NCBI RefSeq assembly: GCF_900113955.1
Contig: NZ_FORH01000008.1
Coordinates: 62,001-126,000 of the forward strand
Reading direction: 5' to 3'
Length of the DNA: 64,000 nucleotides
Origin: Celeribacter neptunius
Lineage (GTDB): Bacteria > Pseudomonadota > Alphaproteobacteria > Rhodobacterales > Rhodobacteraceae
Shown here piece by piece: positions 18,351 to 27,725 of this stretch (its first letter is position 1; every line of letters begins with the position of its first letter). The notes beneath the pieces are model-generated. The model saw only the letters and a program-made list of their open reading frames with translations. It was not told where the DNA came from and did no database searches. The translations under genes were made by a program, and so were the position numbers.

Positions 18351-18764
18351 GAGCCTCATGTGCCAAAGCCGGGGGCCGGGATCAAGCCGGGATTTGGCGG
18401 CGGTGGAGAAATCCGGAATACCGCGGAAAACGGCGCCGAAGATTCGGGGCGGAGAGGTCCGGCCCGATTATGTGGCGCCCGAACACGTGGCGGGTGAGAG
18501 CCAGGGAAAAGTAGACTCGTAAACACAAACCGGCGATGCCCGTATGGGCAAGGGGATGAGGGTGCCGGAAAATCACAAAATAACTAAACTCCCCCCCCAT
18601 GGAGGCTCCCACCCGTGCCGATGCTTTCCAGCATCGGATACTCGTTCATCGCCTGCAACAGCAGGTGTGTACTTGTATGTCTGGGAAAAATCGGGAAGTT
18701 AATGGGAAAGCATAAGGTGAATTCCCCATGAGGGGACGCTTTCGATGGGGCGAGGACGCAGGTT
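18351..18764. other. Intergenic region between tdk and the 152-aa gene
   Basis: No gene is supported on either strand. It contains a run of eight C near 18590 and becomes more AT-rich between 18660 and 18720, where the promoter of the plus-strand gene probably lies. No clear motif could be fixed. Confidence 0.5.
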
Positions 18765-19223
18765 ATGGATTCGGCTGGAAACTATTTGAAAAAGCATACG
18801 GAAGCTCTGGTGAAGGATGTTGGCCTGGAAGCGGCCTGCGCTCTGACGGGCAAGTCCAAGGCCACTTTGGGGCGCTATTACTCGACTGCGGATGAGCATT
18901 CGGACCGGTTCATCCCGGTCGATGCCGTGGCGCAATTGGAAGCTGCGGCCAGCTACCCGCATGTGACCTCGGCGCTGGCGGAGCTGAAGGGGGTTGCGCT
19001 TTCCTATGATGCAGCGCGCAACGAGCCCGCGAAACAGGGCGGGGTGAATACCGATGTCGTGGCCCTGTCGCAGCGCTTTGCCATGCTGATGGCGGAATAT
19101 ACCGATGCGATCGAGGATGGCGTCATCACCATCAACGAGGCGAAACGGTTGCTGCGCGAAACGCTCGAGCTGCAACAGGTGCTGATCACGATGAAATTGC
19201 ATCTGGAGCAGGGGGCGACCTGA
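18765..19223 (+). CDS. Conserved protein with possible CII-like DNA-binding fold
   Basis: A 152-residue soluble protein. The first half resembles phage CII-type regulators: helix ALVKDVGLEAACALTGKSKA, then a TLGRYY turn, an acidic loop ending DRFIPVDAVAQLE, and a second helix. The C-terminal half is helical (TDVVALSQRFAMLMAEYTDA, KRLLRETLELQQVLITMK). AGG lies seven bases before the ATG. There are no phage genes nearby, and the codon use looks like its neighbours, so it may be a host regulator of phage origin. Function is not established. Confidence 0.6.
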   Translation: MDSAGNYLKKHTEALVKDVGLEAACALTGKSKATLGRYYSTADEHSDRFIPVDAVAQLEAAASYPHVTSALAELKGVALSYDAARNEPAKQGGVNTDVVALSQRFAMLMAEYTDAIEDGVITINEAKRLLRETLELQQVLITMKLHLEQGAT

Positions 19224-19249
19224 CAAGGTGGCCCGGGCCCAAATCTGAA

Positions 19250-19275
19250 AAAGGCGGCCCAAAGGCCGCCTTTTC
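19250..19275. terminator. Bidirectional terminator
   Basis: AAAAGGCGGCC at 19250-19260, loop CAAA, then GGCCGCCTTTT at 19265-19275. It separates the convergent 152-aa gene and helicase gene. Confidence 0.9.
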
Positions 19276-19286
19276 TTTGTTTTGTT

Positions 19287-20630
19287 TTAGCCGCGCTGCT
19301 TTTGACGCGGCGGGCGCCCGCTGGCATGTTTCCCCGATCCTTTCGGAGCGCCGCCATTTCCGCCGGGTTTGCCACCCCGCCGCCGCCCGCCGGGTTTGCC
19401 CGCCCCGGGCTGACCACCGGGGCCACCGGGACGTCCGCCGCCGCCACGACGACCGCCTTGCGGTTTCTTCGGCTTCGGCTCGGCCTTCATCCCGTCGGCG
19501 GCCCAGGAGGCGGCCGTGGCGATCGGGATGCGGAGTTTCATCACCTTCTCGATGGCGCGAAACTCGTCGAGCTCGGTGGGCGAACAGAAGGCCACGGCCT
19601 TGCCGTCACGCCCGGCCCGCGCCGTCCGACCAATCCGGTGCACGAAGTTTTCCGGCACATTCGGCAGTTCGAAATTATAGACATGGCGCACCGCCGGGAT
19701 GTCGATGCCGCGGGCGGCCACATCGGTCGCCACCAGCACCTTGATCTTGCCGCTCTTGGCCTCTTTCAGGGTGCGTTCGCGCTGGCCCTGCGATTTGTTG
19801 CCATGGATCGAGCCGGCTTCGAACCCGTCACGTTGCAGGTTTTTCGACAGACGCTCGGCACCGTGTTTGGTGCGGGCAAAGACCAGCGCCAACTCATCTG
19901 AGTGATCGCAGAGAAGTTCCTTCAACAGCTCGAATTTCTCCGGCTGCGGAATGAAATGCACCTCCTGGGCGATCTTGTCGGCGGCCTTGCCCGGAGGCGA
20001 GACCTCGATGCGCACCGGCGAGCTGAGATAGCTCTGGGCGATCTCGTTCATCTGTTTCGACATGGTGGCCGAGAACAGCATGGTCTGGCGCTCTTTCGCC
20101 AGCATCGGCACCAGTTTGCGGAGCGCATGGATGAACCCCATGTCGAGCATCTGGTCGGCCTCATCGAGCACCAGGAAAGTGGTCTCATCGAGACGCACCG
20201 CCTTGCGGTCGATCAGATCCATCAGACGACCCGGGGTGGCAACGAGAATATCGGTGCCGCGTTCCAGACGGTTGATCTGGGTGTTGATCGACACACCGCC
20301 AACCACCCGGTTGAGTTTCAGGTGCGAGCCCTTGATGAAGGGGAACAGCCCGTCGGCGATCTGGTTCACCAGCTCGCGGGTCGGGGCGAGGATGAGCGCA
20401 CGCACGGTTTTGGGCGACGGTTTGGAGCCGTCGCTGTAGCACATATGCATGAGCGGCAGGCCGAAGGCGAGCGTCTTGCCCGTGCCGGTTTGTGCCAGTC
20501 CCATCACATCGCGGCCCTGCATCACTTCGGGGATGGCGCGGGCCTGAATCGGGGTGGGGGTCTCGATGTTGATGTCTTTCAAGACATCGAGCAGCTTGGG
20601 CTTGAGCCCCAGCATGGAAAAATCAGTCAT
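19287..20630 (-). CDS. DEAD-box ATP-dependent RNA helicase
   Basis: A 447-residue RhlE-like helicase. All core motifs are present: Q motif ([15 protein letters not shown]), [14 protein letters not shown], a DEAD box in [13 protein letters not shown] in LFSATMS, and [11 protein letters not shown]. The last 70 residues are a Gly/Lys/Arg-rich tail with repeated GG motifs, typical of RNA-binding extensions. [14 protein letters not shown] starts at 20630 with AAGGA upstream. It probably unwinds RNA in ribosome assembly or mRNA decay; the exact paralogue cannot be fixed. Confidence 0.93.
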   Translation of the reverse strand: MTDFSMLGLKPKLLDVLKDINIETPTPIQARAIPEVMQGRDVMGLAQTGTGKTLAFGLPLMHMCYSDGSKPSPKTVRALILAPTRELVNQIADGLFPFIKGSHLKLNRVVGGVSINTQINRLERGTDILVATPGRLMDLIDRKAVRLDETTFLVLDEADQMLDMGFIHALRKLVPMLAKERQTMLFSATMSKQMNEIAQSYLSSPVRIEVSPPGKAADKIAQEVHFIPQPEKFELLKELLCDHSDELALVFARTKHGAERLSKNLQRDGFEAGSIHGNKSQGQRERTLKEAKSGKIKVLVATDVAARGIDIPAVRHVYNFELPNVPENFVHRIGRTARAGRDGKAVAFCSPTELDEFRAIEKVMKLRIPIATAASWAADGMKAEPKPKKPQGGRRGGGGRPGGPGGQPGAGKPGGRRRGGKPGGNGGAPKGSGKHASGRPPRQKQRG

Positions 20631-20940
20631 AAATGTCCTTTGGTGGGCGAACCCACACGCGAATACACCTCCCATATCGGATGGGACGGCGCGGTTGGTC
20701 GCGGAAAAGGTCGCCGGAATAGGCCACATGCCCGCCCCGTCTTTCCGCCGGACCCCTGCGTGATTTGGGAACCTTGTGGGCGTGTGGCGCGTCGCGCGCT
20801 CGCCCGGCATCCGTCACCCGGGGCGTTTGAGAAAAACGCGGCTGCTCACGCGGCAGCACGGGGTGCGGATAGGTGCCAAATGGGGGAGGAGCGGGGAAAA
20901 GTCAAGGGATTTGCTGCACTCGCAAAGCAACCGGAAAACA
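20631..20940. other. Intergenic leader of the helicase gene
   Basis: No gene is supported. It holds a promoter candidate at 20877-20905 for the minus strand, which would give the helicase mRNA a 5' leader of about 240 bases. Long leaders are common for cold-regulated RNA helicases, but no known RNA motif is visible. Confidence 0.5.
20877..20905 (-). promoter_or_regulatory. Candidate promoter of the RNA helicase gene
   Basis: On the minus strand, TTGACT (20905-20900), a 17-base spacer and CATTTG (20882-20877). The CTTGAC -35 element is strong and the -10 is weak. Confidence 0.4.
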
Positions 20941-20968
20941 AAACGCCCCGCGCGAGGGCGGGGCGTTT
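20941..20968 (-). terminator. Terminator after carB
   Basis: AAACGCCCCG at 20941-20950 pairs with CGGGGCGTTT at 20959-20968. On the minus strand a T-rich tract follows. It lies 26 bases beyond the carB stop. Confidence 0.85.
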
Positions 20969-20993
20969 GTTATTTTATCCGGGCAATGACGTC

Positions 20994-23900
20994 TCACACG
21001 TCCTGAAGGCTCAGCACCTCGATCTCGCCTTCGAGCCGGGCCTTGATCGCCATGGCGGCGGCGTGGCTGGCGGCGGCGGTGGTGAAATAGGGGATCTTGT
21101 CGTAAAGCGCGACCGAGCGGATTTCACGCGAGTCTTCAAGCGCTTGGTTGCCCTCGGTGGTGTTCAGCACCAGCGTGATCTCGCCGTTTTTCATCAGGTC
21201 GACAATGTTCGGGCGGCCTTCGTAGACCTTGTTCACAACGGTGCTCTCGACGCCATGCTCCTTGAGGAACTTGGCGGTGCCGCGGGTGGCGACAAGCTCG
21301 AAGCCGAGATCCGCGAGCGTCTGCATCGCCTCGACCATTTTCGGCTTCTTGTCGTAATTCTTCACCGAGACGAAGACCTTGCCACCGGTCGGCAGATCGG
21401 CGCCGGCGCCCATTTGCGATTTCAGAAACGCGCGGGCAAAGCTCTTGTCGGCGCCCATGACCTCACCGGTGGAGCGCATTTCCGGGCCGAGGATGGTATC
21501 GACACCCGGGAAACGGGCAAAGGGCAGGACCGCCTCTTTCACCGCAAAACGCCCGGTGCTCGCCGGATCGACCAGATCGAACGTGTCGAGCTTTTCGCCG
21601 GCCATCAGCCGCGCGGCGATGGAGGCGATCGGCGAGTTCACCGCTTTCGCCACGAAAGGCACGGTGCGCGAGGCGCGCGGGTTCACCTCGATCAGATAGA
21701 TCACATCGTCTTTCACCGCATATTGCACGTTCATCAGGCCGACGACATTGAGTGCCAGCGCCAGAGCTTCGGTCTGGCGTTTCAGCTCTTCGATGATCTC
21801 GGGTTTGAGCGAGTAGGGCGGCAGCGAACAGGCCGAGTCACCGGAGTGCACGCCAGCCTCTTCGATATGCTGCATGATGCCGGCGACATGGACCTTTTCA
21901 CCATCGCAGAGCGCATCGACATCGACCTCGGTCGCGCCCGAGAGATAGCTGTCCAAGAGAACCGGGCTGTCGCCGGAGACCACCACGGCGTCGCGGATGT
22001 AGCGGTTGAGCTGTTCCATGTCGCGGACGATTTCCATCGCCCGGCCGCCCAGCACGTAGGACGGGCGGATCACCAGCGGGAAGCCGATCTCGGCGGCGAT
22101 CTCGATGGCCTCGGCGTCGGTGGAGGCGATGCCGTTGGTCGGTTGCTTGAGCTCGAGACGGTTCACGAGATCCTGGAAGCGCTCGCGGTCTTCGGCGAGA
22201 TCGATCGCATCCGGCGTGGTGCCGAGGATCGGAATGCCCTCGGCTTCGAGCGCGTTCGCCAGTTTCAGCGGCGTCTGGCCGCCGAATTGCACGATCACAC
22301 CATGGAGCGTGCCATTGTCCTGCTCGACGCGCAGGATTTCCATCACATGCTCAAAGGTCAGCGGTTCGAAATACAGGCGATCCGAGGTGTCGTAATCGGT
22401 CGATACGGTTTCCGGGTTACAGTTGACCATGATGGTCTCGTAGCCCTGCTCGGTGAGCGAGAAACAGGCGTGACAGCAGCAATAATCGAACTCGATGCCC
22501 TGACCGATCCGGTTCGGGCCACCGCCCAGAATGACGACTTTCTTGCGATCCGAGGGCCGCGCCTCGCATTCCACTTCGCCCATCATCGGCGCTTCATAGG
22601 TGGAATACATGTAGGGGGTCTGGGCCTCGAATTCGGCGGCGCAGGTGTCGATACGCTTGAACACGGCGGTGACGCCGAGGTTGCGCCGCGCCCGGCGGAC
22701 ATTGGCCTCGTCGCGGCCGGTGAGCTTGGCCAGACGTGCGTCCGAGAAGCCCATCATCTTGAGCTGGCGCAGGCCTTCTTCGGTCACCGGCAGACCGTCC
22801 TTCTTGATCTCGGCCTCGGCCACCATGATCTCGCGGATACGGGCGAGGAACCACGGGTCGAAAGCGTTGATCTCCTGGATCTCCTCGTCGGAGAAGCCGA
22901 AGCGCATGGCCTGGGCGATGACGCGCAGCCGGTCCGGCGTGGCTTTCGCCAGCTCGCGGGTGACAGACTTGTCGATCATCTGCTGGGCTGCCTCGTCCGC
23001 GCCCAGGAGGATGCGGGGCAGGGTGGTCTCGCTGCCCTCGGCCTCGACGAGCTGCGAGGCTTTCGGCATTTCCGGTAGTTCGATTTCGTCAAACCCGGTG
23101 AGACCGGTTTCCATCGAGGCCAGAGCCTTTTGCATCGATTCGTGGAAGGTGCGGCCGATCGCCATGACCTCGCCGACGGATTTCATCGCGGTGGTCAGCT
23201 CCGGCTTGGCGCCGGGGAATTTCTCGAAGGCAAAGCGCGGGATCTTGGTCACGACATAGTCGATGGTCGGCTCGAACGAGGCCGGTGTCACCTTGGTGAT
23301 GTCGTTGTCCAGCTCATCGAGCGTGTACCCCACGGCCAGTTTCGCGGCGATCTTGGCGATCGGGAAACCGGTGGCCTTGGAGGCCAGCGCGGAGGAGCGC
23401 GACACCCGCGGGTTCATCTCGATCACCACCATGCGGCCATCGACCGGGTTCACCGCCCATTGCACGTTGGAACCGCCGGTTTCGACCCCGATCTCACGCA
23501 GCACGTTGATCGAATGGGTCCGCATCAGCTGGTATTCTTTGTCGGTGAGCGTCAGCGCCGGCGCCACGGTGACCGAATCGCCGGTGTGAACGCCCATCGG
23601 GTCGACGTTCTCGATGGAACAGACGATGATGGCGTTGTCGGCGGTGTCGCGCACCACCTCCATCTCGTATTCTTTCCAGCCCAACAGGCTCTCGTCGACG
23701 AGGATCTGCGCCATCGGCGAGGCCTCGAGGCCCGAGCGGCAGATCTTCTCATAGTCGTCACGGTTATAGGCCACGCCACCGCCGGTGCCGCCGAGCGTAA
23801 AGGCGGGGCGGATGATCGCCGGCAGACCGATATGCTCGAGCGCTTCCATGGCGATCTTCATGCCGGCGGCGATGTCGTATTTGCCACTTTCGAGCTTCGG

Positions 23901-24353
23901 CGCAGAGACGATATCGGCCTTCGGGTTCTCGATGCCGAGACGATCCATGGCCTCGCGGAACAGTTTGCGGTCCTCAGCCATTTCAATGGCTTCGCGCTTG
24001 GCGCCGATGAGTTCGACGTTGAACTTGTCCAGGACGCCCATGTCGGCCAGCGCCAGCGAGGTGTTGAGACCGGTCTGACCGCCCATGGTGGGCAGGAGCG
24101 CATCCGGGCGCTCTTTCTCGATGATCTTGGCGACCACCTCGGGGGTGATCGGTTCGATATAGGTCGCGTCCGCCATGCCCGGGTCGGTCATGATCGTCGC
24201 CGGGTTGGAGTTCACCAGAATGACCCGGTAGCCCTCTTCCTTGAGCGCCTTACAGGCCTGGGCACCGGAATAGTCGAATTCGCAGGCCTGCCCGATGATG
24301 ATCGGCCCCGCACCAATGATCATGATGGAGGAAATATCGGTTCTCTTCGGCAT
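20994..24353 (-). CDS. carB: Carbamoyl-phosphate synthase large subunit
   Basis: An 1119-residue enzyme that makes carbamoyl phosphate from ammonia, bicarbonate and two ATP for arginine and pyrimidine synthesis. It has two homologous ATP-grasp halves, each opening with a glycine-rich block ([19 protein letters not shown] and [19 protein letters not shown]) and ending with VNPRASR- or MNPRVSR-type motifs. The C-terminus is an MGS-like allosteric domain. The ATG at 24353 gives [14 protein letters not shown]. The small subunit carA is not in the window. A hairpin in the leader may affect expression. Confidence 0.97.
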   Translation of the reverse strand: MPKRTDISSIMIIGAGPIIIGQACEFDYSGAQACKALKEEGYRVILVNSNPATIMTDPGMADATYIEPITPEVVAKIIEKERPDALLPTMGGQTGLNTSLALADMGVLDKFNVELIGAKREAIEMAEDRKLFREAMDRLGIENPKADIVSAPKLESGKYDIAAGMKIAMEALEHIGLPAIIRPAFTLGGTGGGVAYNRDDYEKICRSGLEASPMAQILVDESLLGWKEYEMEVVRDTADNAIIVCSIENVDPMGVHTGDSVTVAPALTLTDKEYQLMRTHSINVLREIGVETGGSNVQWAVNPVDGRMVVIEMNPRVSRSSALASKATGFPIAKIAAKLAVGYTLDELDNDITKVTPASFEPTIDYVVTKIPRFAFEKFPGAKPELTTAMKSVGEVMAIGRTFHESMQKALASMETGLTGFDEIELPEMPKASQLVEAEGSETTLPRILLGADEAAQQMIDKSVTRELAKATPDRLRVIAQAMRFGFSDEEIQEINAFDPWFLARIREIMVAEAEIKKDGLPVTEEGLRQLKMMGFSDARLAKLTGRDEANVRRARRNLGVTAVFKRIDTCAAEFEAQTPYMYSTYEAPMMGEVECEARPSDRKKVVILGGGPNRIGQGIEFDYCCCHACFSLTEQGYETIMVNCNPETVSTDYDTSDRLYFEPLTFEHVMEILRVEQDNGTLHGVIVQFGGQTPLKLANALEAEGIPILGTTPDAIDLAEDRERFQDLVNRLELKQPTNGIASTDAEAIEIAAEIGFPLVIRPSYVLGGRAMEIVRDMEQLNRYIRDAVVVSGDSPVLLDSYLSGATEVDVDALCDGEKVHVAGIMQHIEEAGVHSGDSACSLPPYSLKPEIIEELKRQTEALALALNVVGLMNVQYAVKDDVIYLIEVNPRASRTVPFVAKAVNSPIASIAARLMAGEKLDTFDLVDPASTGRFAVKEAVLPFARFPGVDTILGPEMRSTGEVMGADKSFARAFLKSQMGAGADLPTGGKVFVSVKNYDKKPKMVEAMQTLADLGFELVATRGTAKFLKEHGVESTVVNKVYEGRPNIVDLMKNGEITLVLNTTEGNQALEDSREIRSVALYDKIPYFTTAAASHAAAMAIKARLEGEIEVLSLQDV

Positions 24354-24386
24354 GGCAGACCCCGGCAATGTTATGAGCAGAGCTTC

Positions 24387-24413
24387 GCGCGGCTCCCCGA
24401 GCAGGGACCGCGC
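24387..24413 (-). promoter_or_regulatory. Hairpin between the GT87-like gene and carB
   Basis: GCGCGG at 24387-24392 pairs with CCGCGC at 24408-24413, with further CTCCC/GGGA pairing inside. It lacks a clear T run, so it may be a weak terminator or a structure in the carB leader. Confidence 0.35.
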
Positions 24414-24426
24414 AAATTGTCGTGGG

Positions 24427-25878
24427 TTATAGAGATCGAAGCGGCCAGCGCAAGGGGGCGCGGGTCTCTTTCTGAGAAACTTGTCCGAGCGGCCATCGCA
24501 GCGTCGCGAACAGGCTCAAAGAGAGCAATGGCACATAGAAGATCACATGCGGCATGACGCGGGCCTCTTCGATTGGTGTGTCGGGACCGACCAGCCGGAA
24601 GATCGGCACCGTGAAGCCTGCGAAGAACAGGAGGGCAAGATAGCGGGCCGGGCGCGGCCCGCGGATCAGTGTCGCGACCATGAGATAGCAAGGCAGCAGG
24701 AAATAATGCACCCAGGCCAGCGGTGTCGCCAGCGGCACCAGAATCGACAGCGGCAGTATCTGCGCGCCGATTCGGCGATGGCGGGGCAGGTGGCGCATCC
24801 GCCACCAGATCAGCGCCAGCCCGAGGATGAAACTCGTCTTGGTGACCAGGTCGATCCAGAGCGGGCGCCACGAAACGAGCTCATCGATATCGTCATAGAT
24901 CGGTGCGGTGCCCCGGACCAGATCTGCAATCTGATAGAGAAACGCCTCCAGCGGCACCCCGGCATCTGACATGACCAACAGCCCGTTCAATGTGCGCAGG
25001 CGTTCGAAGAACGTGGCGTGCAGCGGCCAGCCCAGAAGATGGATCGAGAGCGCCAGCCCGCCGAGGCTTGCAAGCATAAAGGCCAACAGCGCCCGCCAGT
25101 TGCGATTCCACAGAAAGAGGATGGCAAAGGCGGCAGGGGTGATCTTGAGACAGGCGGCCAGCGCCAGAAGCAGAGCCGCGCTGACATCTTTGCCGCTCTT
25201 GTAGCGGTCGAAGGCCAGCAGGCAGAGAAAGAAGATGAAGATCTGAAGCTGCCCCAGATAAACGGCAAAGATCGGGATGGCATTGAGCGCGAGCAAGGCG
25301 CAGCTCGCGATCATCCAGAACGACAGGCAGATTCGGCGCCGCCCGGCGATCCGCCAGGCCAGAACCGCGCTGGCCAGGATCAGGCCGGTGTTCAGAAGCA
25401 GCATCGCATTCATCGCCGCCTGTGGCGACAGGTGCGCGGCGATCGGGGCGGCGCTTGCCGCAACCCAGGGCGGATAGATGAACGGATAGGTCTGTGCCCC
25501 TGCCGAGGCGGTGGCATCGACGGCGGCGGCCCATGCGGCGGGCATGTCCGGGCCGATGACCGTGGGCGGGCCGGCATAGATCTGGTCGAACTGCTCCAGC
25601 CCGTAAAAATGCCCGGCAAAATAATAGGCGCTGAAATCCGGTGACCAGGCATTCCATTGCATTGAGATGAGAAAGGCGCTGAACAGCAGGCAGGCGATCA
25701 GTGCAAGTTTTCTCCGGCAGGGATTGCGCCTGCCATCCGGCGGGGTCTTGAGCCGTATCTGGGGCAACGCGAAGCGGCCGGCACGCCCGGAGTGTCCGGC
25801 GTGTTCAGAAGAGCCAGTAAGGTTGGCGATGGGCGCTTTGGTGTCTGTTGCGACACCGGTCGGAGGGCGCGCGCTCAT
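24427..25878 (-). CDS. GT87-like (DUF2029) membrane glycosyltransferase
   Basis: About 483 residues with some ten to twelve membrane helices after a Pro-rich cytoplasmic N-terminus. It resembles polyprenyl-phosphate-dependent mannosyltransferases of the GT87/PIG-M kind: a first periplasmic loop with the acidic pair in [15 protein letters not shown], the [10 protein letters not shown] segment and the late [15 protein letters not shown] helix. These add a sugar from a lipid carrier to a glycolipid or glycan on the outer face of the inner membrane. The start is uncertain: ATG 25878 has no clear ribosome site, and a GTG at 26079 would add 67 residues of low-complexity sequence. Divergent PAP2 gene nearby. 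Confidence 0.7.
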   Translation of the reverse strand: MSARPPTGVATDTKAPIANLTGSSEHAGHSGRAGRFALPQIRLKTPPDGRRNPCRRKLALIACLLFSAFLISMQWNAWSPDFSAYYFAGHFYGLEQFDQIYAGPPTVIGPDMPAAWAAAVDATASAGAQTYPFIYPPWVAASAAPIAAHLSPQAAMNAMLLLNTGLILASAVLAWRIAGRRRICLSFWMIASCALLALNAIPIFAVYLGQLQIFIFFLCLLAFDRYKSGKDVSAALLLALAACLKITPAAFAILFLWNRNWRALLAFMLASLGGLALSIHLLGWPLHATFFERLRTLNGLLVMSDAGVPLEAFLYQIADLVRGTAPIYDDIDELVSWRPLWIDLVTKTSFILGLALIWWRMRHLPRHRRIGAQILPLSILVPLATPLAWVHYFLLPCYLMVATLIRGPRPARYLALLFFAGFTVPIFRLVGPDTPIEEARVMPHVIFYVPLLSLSLFATLRWPLGQVSQKETRAPLRWPLRSL

Positions 25879-26494
25879 TGGCCACACAGGGGGGTGGGGG
25901 GCCGGGACGTGGGGCTCTGAGACGTGGGGCGTTTGCTCGGTTGCAGCAGGCTGGGCTGAGGATCCGGGCGAAGGTTGCGCTGGCGATGCAAAACCGCCTC
26001 CCCGGTCGCAATCGACAGGCCGGAGGCCGAGAGTGAACGGGGCGCACTGGAAAACACAGTGGAAACAATACAGGTGCACATAGGCGAAAGGCTTTCGGTC
26101 AAAGATCGCGCCGGGTTCGGCGCGCCGCTCCGATTGGCGATGGTCTAAAGGCTTGGTCCTTAACCCCCTCGATCATACCCGGCGCGCAGGATATTGCAAA
26201 GGCAGGTTTTCCGGACGTTGTCGCTCCCACAGGCCGGTCCGGAAAAACTCCTGAGCGATCCGCAGGGCAAAGCCCGGAAGGTATTCAGGCTCTCTCGGGC
26301 GCTTGCGCCGGCGCATGTCGACATTTTGTCCCAATCCTCTCCCTAAAATCGCCTCATTCCCCGACGATTTATGGTTTCGAAATTGGAAAGCATATTGGGT
26401 TTTTCTGAGGACTGTTGCTGATGCTCTTGATCGGATCGCGATATGCGTCGAGCGCGGCACGGTGTTGAGACATTTGGAGTTGTTAGGATCACAC
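25879..26494. other. Intergenic region between the GT87-like and PAP2 genes
   Basis: This 616-base divergent region holds no confident gene. An inverted repeat, TTTTCCGGAC at 26207-26216 and GTCCGGAAAA at 26237-26246, could be an operator or hairpin. A 47-codon reading frame on the minus strand (26316 to 26173) has only a weak ribosome site and is not called. AT-rich DNA at 26330-26400 is a likely promoter for the plus-strand gene. Part of the left end may code if the glycosyltransferase starts upstream. Confidence 0.45.
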
Positions 26495-27574
26495 ATGGTG
26501 AATGGTGCAAAGTTCATGAAAAATTTGTCGGGCACGGATCTGCTCGCCATGCTGACGCTTCTCTATTGTCTGCTTGGGTCGGTCTTTCTCTTCGCCCTTG
26601 GGGTGAACCCGATCTACCTGTTTCGCGGTTTCGTTTTCGCTCTGCCGCAGTTCGTGATTAAGGCCACGGCCTATGTCCCCGGCTGGGTCTATCTGGCGGT
26701 CGCGGCGGTGATCCTCGTCTTCGGAAAAGGGCGCAAGATCAGCGTCGCAAAACTGCGCAGCATCATTGTGGCGATCATCTATTGCACGCTGTTCACGCTG
26801 ATGTTCGGCCTGGTCAAAAATCAACTTCCCGAAGTGGTGCCCTTCTGGGCGGATGCGCTGCTTGCGGAGCTGGACCGGACGCTGCATTTCGGGCGGAACC
26901 CATGGGATCTCCTCTCTGGCCTGTCGGCCTTCAACACCAATCGGCTCGCGGCCTTTTACCTGAACGGCTGGGTGTTTCTGGCGACCTTCCTGCCGGTGCT
27001 GCTGATTGCCTTTGACAAGAATGAGACCCGGGTCCGTCACTTCGTCGGGCTCTGGGCCCTGGCTTGGGTCCTTTTGGGCAATGTGGTGGCGCTGGTCTTC
27101 ATGTCCGCCGGACCGATCTTTGCCGGTTTGATGCCGGGCGTGGACCCGACCGCCCATGCCGGTGTGGTAGAGCTTCTGGCCCGTCCCGACGCGCAGGCCC
27201 TTGTCAGAATACGCGATTATCTCTGGGGCAGTTATTCCGGTACGGTGAGCGAGATCGGATCGGGGATTTCCGCCTTCCCTTCCGTCCATGTCGGCATAGC
27301 GAGCGTCATCGGGCTGTACCTCTTGCGCCTCGGTCAGGATGCGGGGGCGGTGATCGTGACGCCGCTGCGGCGCCGGGCGGTCCTTCTCGGCAGCGCAGTC
27401 GCCGCCTTTGCGGTGATCGGCGCCTATCTGGTCCTGTCGGTCTATCTCGGCTGGCATTACGCGGTGGATGGCTACACCTCGTTGCTGATCATCTCGGGCA
27501 GCGCCTGGTTGTTGCAGAGAAAACGGCGCAGGGCGCCGGCCGCCTTTGCGCCCGCTGCGCTCGCGGCCGAGTAA
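26495..27574 (+). CDS. PAP2-superfamily membrane protein (AUR1/PAP2_3-like)
   Basis: A 359-residue membrane protein with about seven helices. The PAP2 catalytic motifs are in the C-terminal third: GISAFPSVHVGIAS (motif 2 with Ser and His) and VYLGWHYAVDGYTS (motif 3 with His and Asp). This order and the long N-terminal membrane part recall the PAP2_3 group that includes inositol phosphorylceramide synthase, which moves a phospho-headgroup between lipids. TTAGGATCACAC precedes the ATG at 26495. Longer in-frame upstream sequence is unlike protein. With the divergent GT87-like gene it may modify an envelope glycolipid; substrate unknown. Confidence 0.8.
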   Translation: MVNGAKFMKNLSGTDLLAMLTLLYCLLGSVFLFALGVNPIYLFRGFVFALPQFVIKATAYVPGWVYLAVAAVILVFGKGRKISVAKLRSIIVAIIYCTLFTLMFGLVKNQLPEVVPFWADALLAELDRTLHFGRNPWDLLSGLSAFNTNRLAAFYLNGWVFLATFLPVLLIAFDKNETRVRHFVGLWALAWVLLGNVVALVFMSAGPIFAGLMPGVDPTAHAGVVELLARPDAQALVRIRDYLWGSYSGTVSEIGSGISAFPSVHVGIASVIGLYLLRLGQDAGAVIVTPLRRRAVLLGSAVAAFAVIGAYLVLSVYLGWHYAVDGYTSLLIISGSAWLLQRKRRRAPAAFAPAALAAE

Positions 27575-27611
27575 ATACAGGGGAAATATGCCGGCAATCC
27601 CGGTCAAATTG

Positions 27612-27648
27612 AAGAGGCGGAACGGCGGGTTCCCGGCTTCTGCCTCTT
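27612..27648 (+). terminator. Terminator after the PAP2 gene
   Basis: AAGAGGCGGAA pairs with TTCTGCCTCTT (one G-U), enclosing a further CGGG/CCCG stem. The right arm overlaps the -35 element of the aspS promoter. Confidence 0.65.
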
Positions 27649-27675
27649 GACTTTCCCGTCTCAGACGAGTGTATC
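27647..27675 (+). promoter_or_regulatory. Candidate promoter of aspS
   Basis: TTGACT at 27647-27652, a 17-base spacer and TGTATC at 27670-27675. It lies about 50 bases before the aspS start. Confidence 0.55.
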
Positions 27676-27725
27676 GGCGCGAGCGTCTTATGACATGTCC
27701 GCCGAGACTTCCGAAGGGAAAGCCA

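Noticed and set aside
18382-18612. 76-codon minus-strand frame between tdk and the 152-aa gene
   Set aside because: Has no ribosome site and a composition unlike protein. It sits in what should be promoter and leader DNA.
19902-23078. Very long open frame (over 1000 codons) on the plus strand opposite carB and the helicase gene
   Set aside because: It is antisense to two certain genes. GC-rich genes with strong third-position bias leave the opposite strand free of stops. The translation is rich in His, Arg and Gly repeats and has no domain.
26173-26316. 47-codon minus-strand frame in the GT87-PAP2 gap
   Set aside because: Ribosome site is poor, and the basic Pro-rich translation shows no known pattern. 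Left uncalled, though a small protein cannot be excluded.
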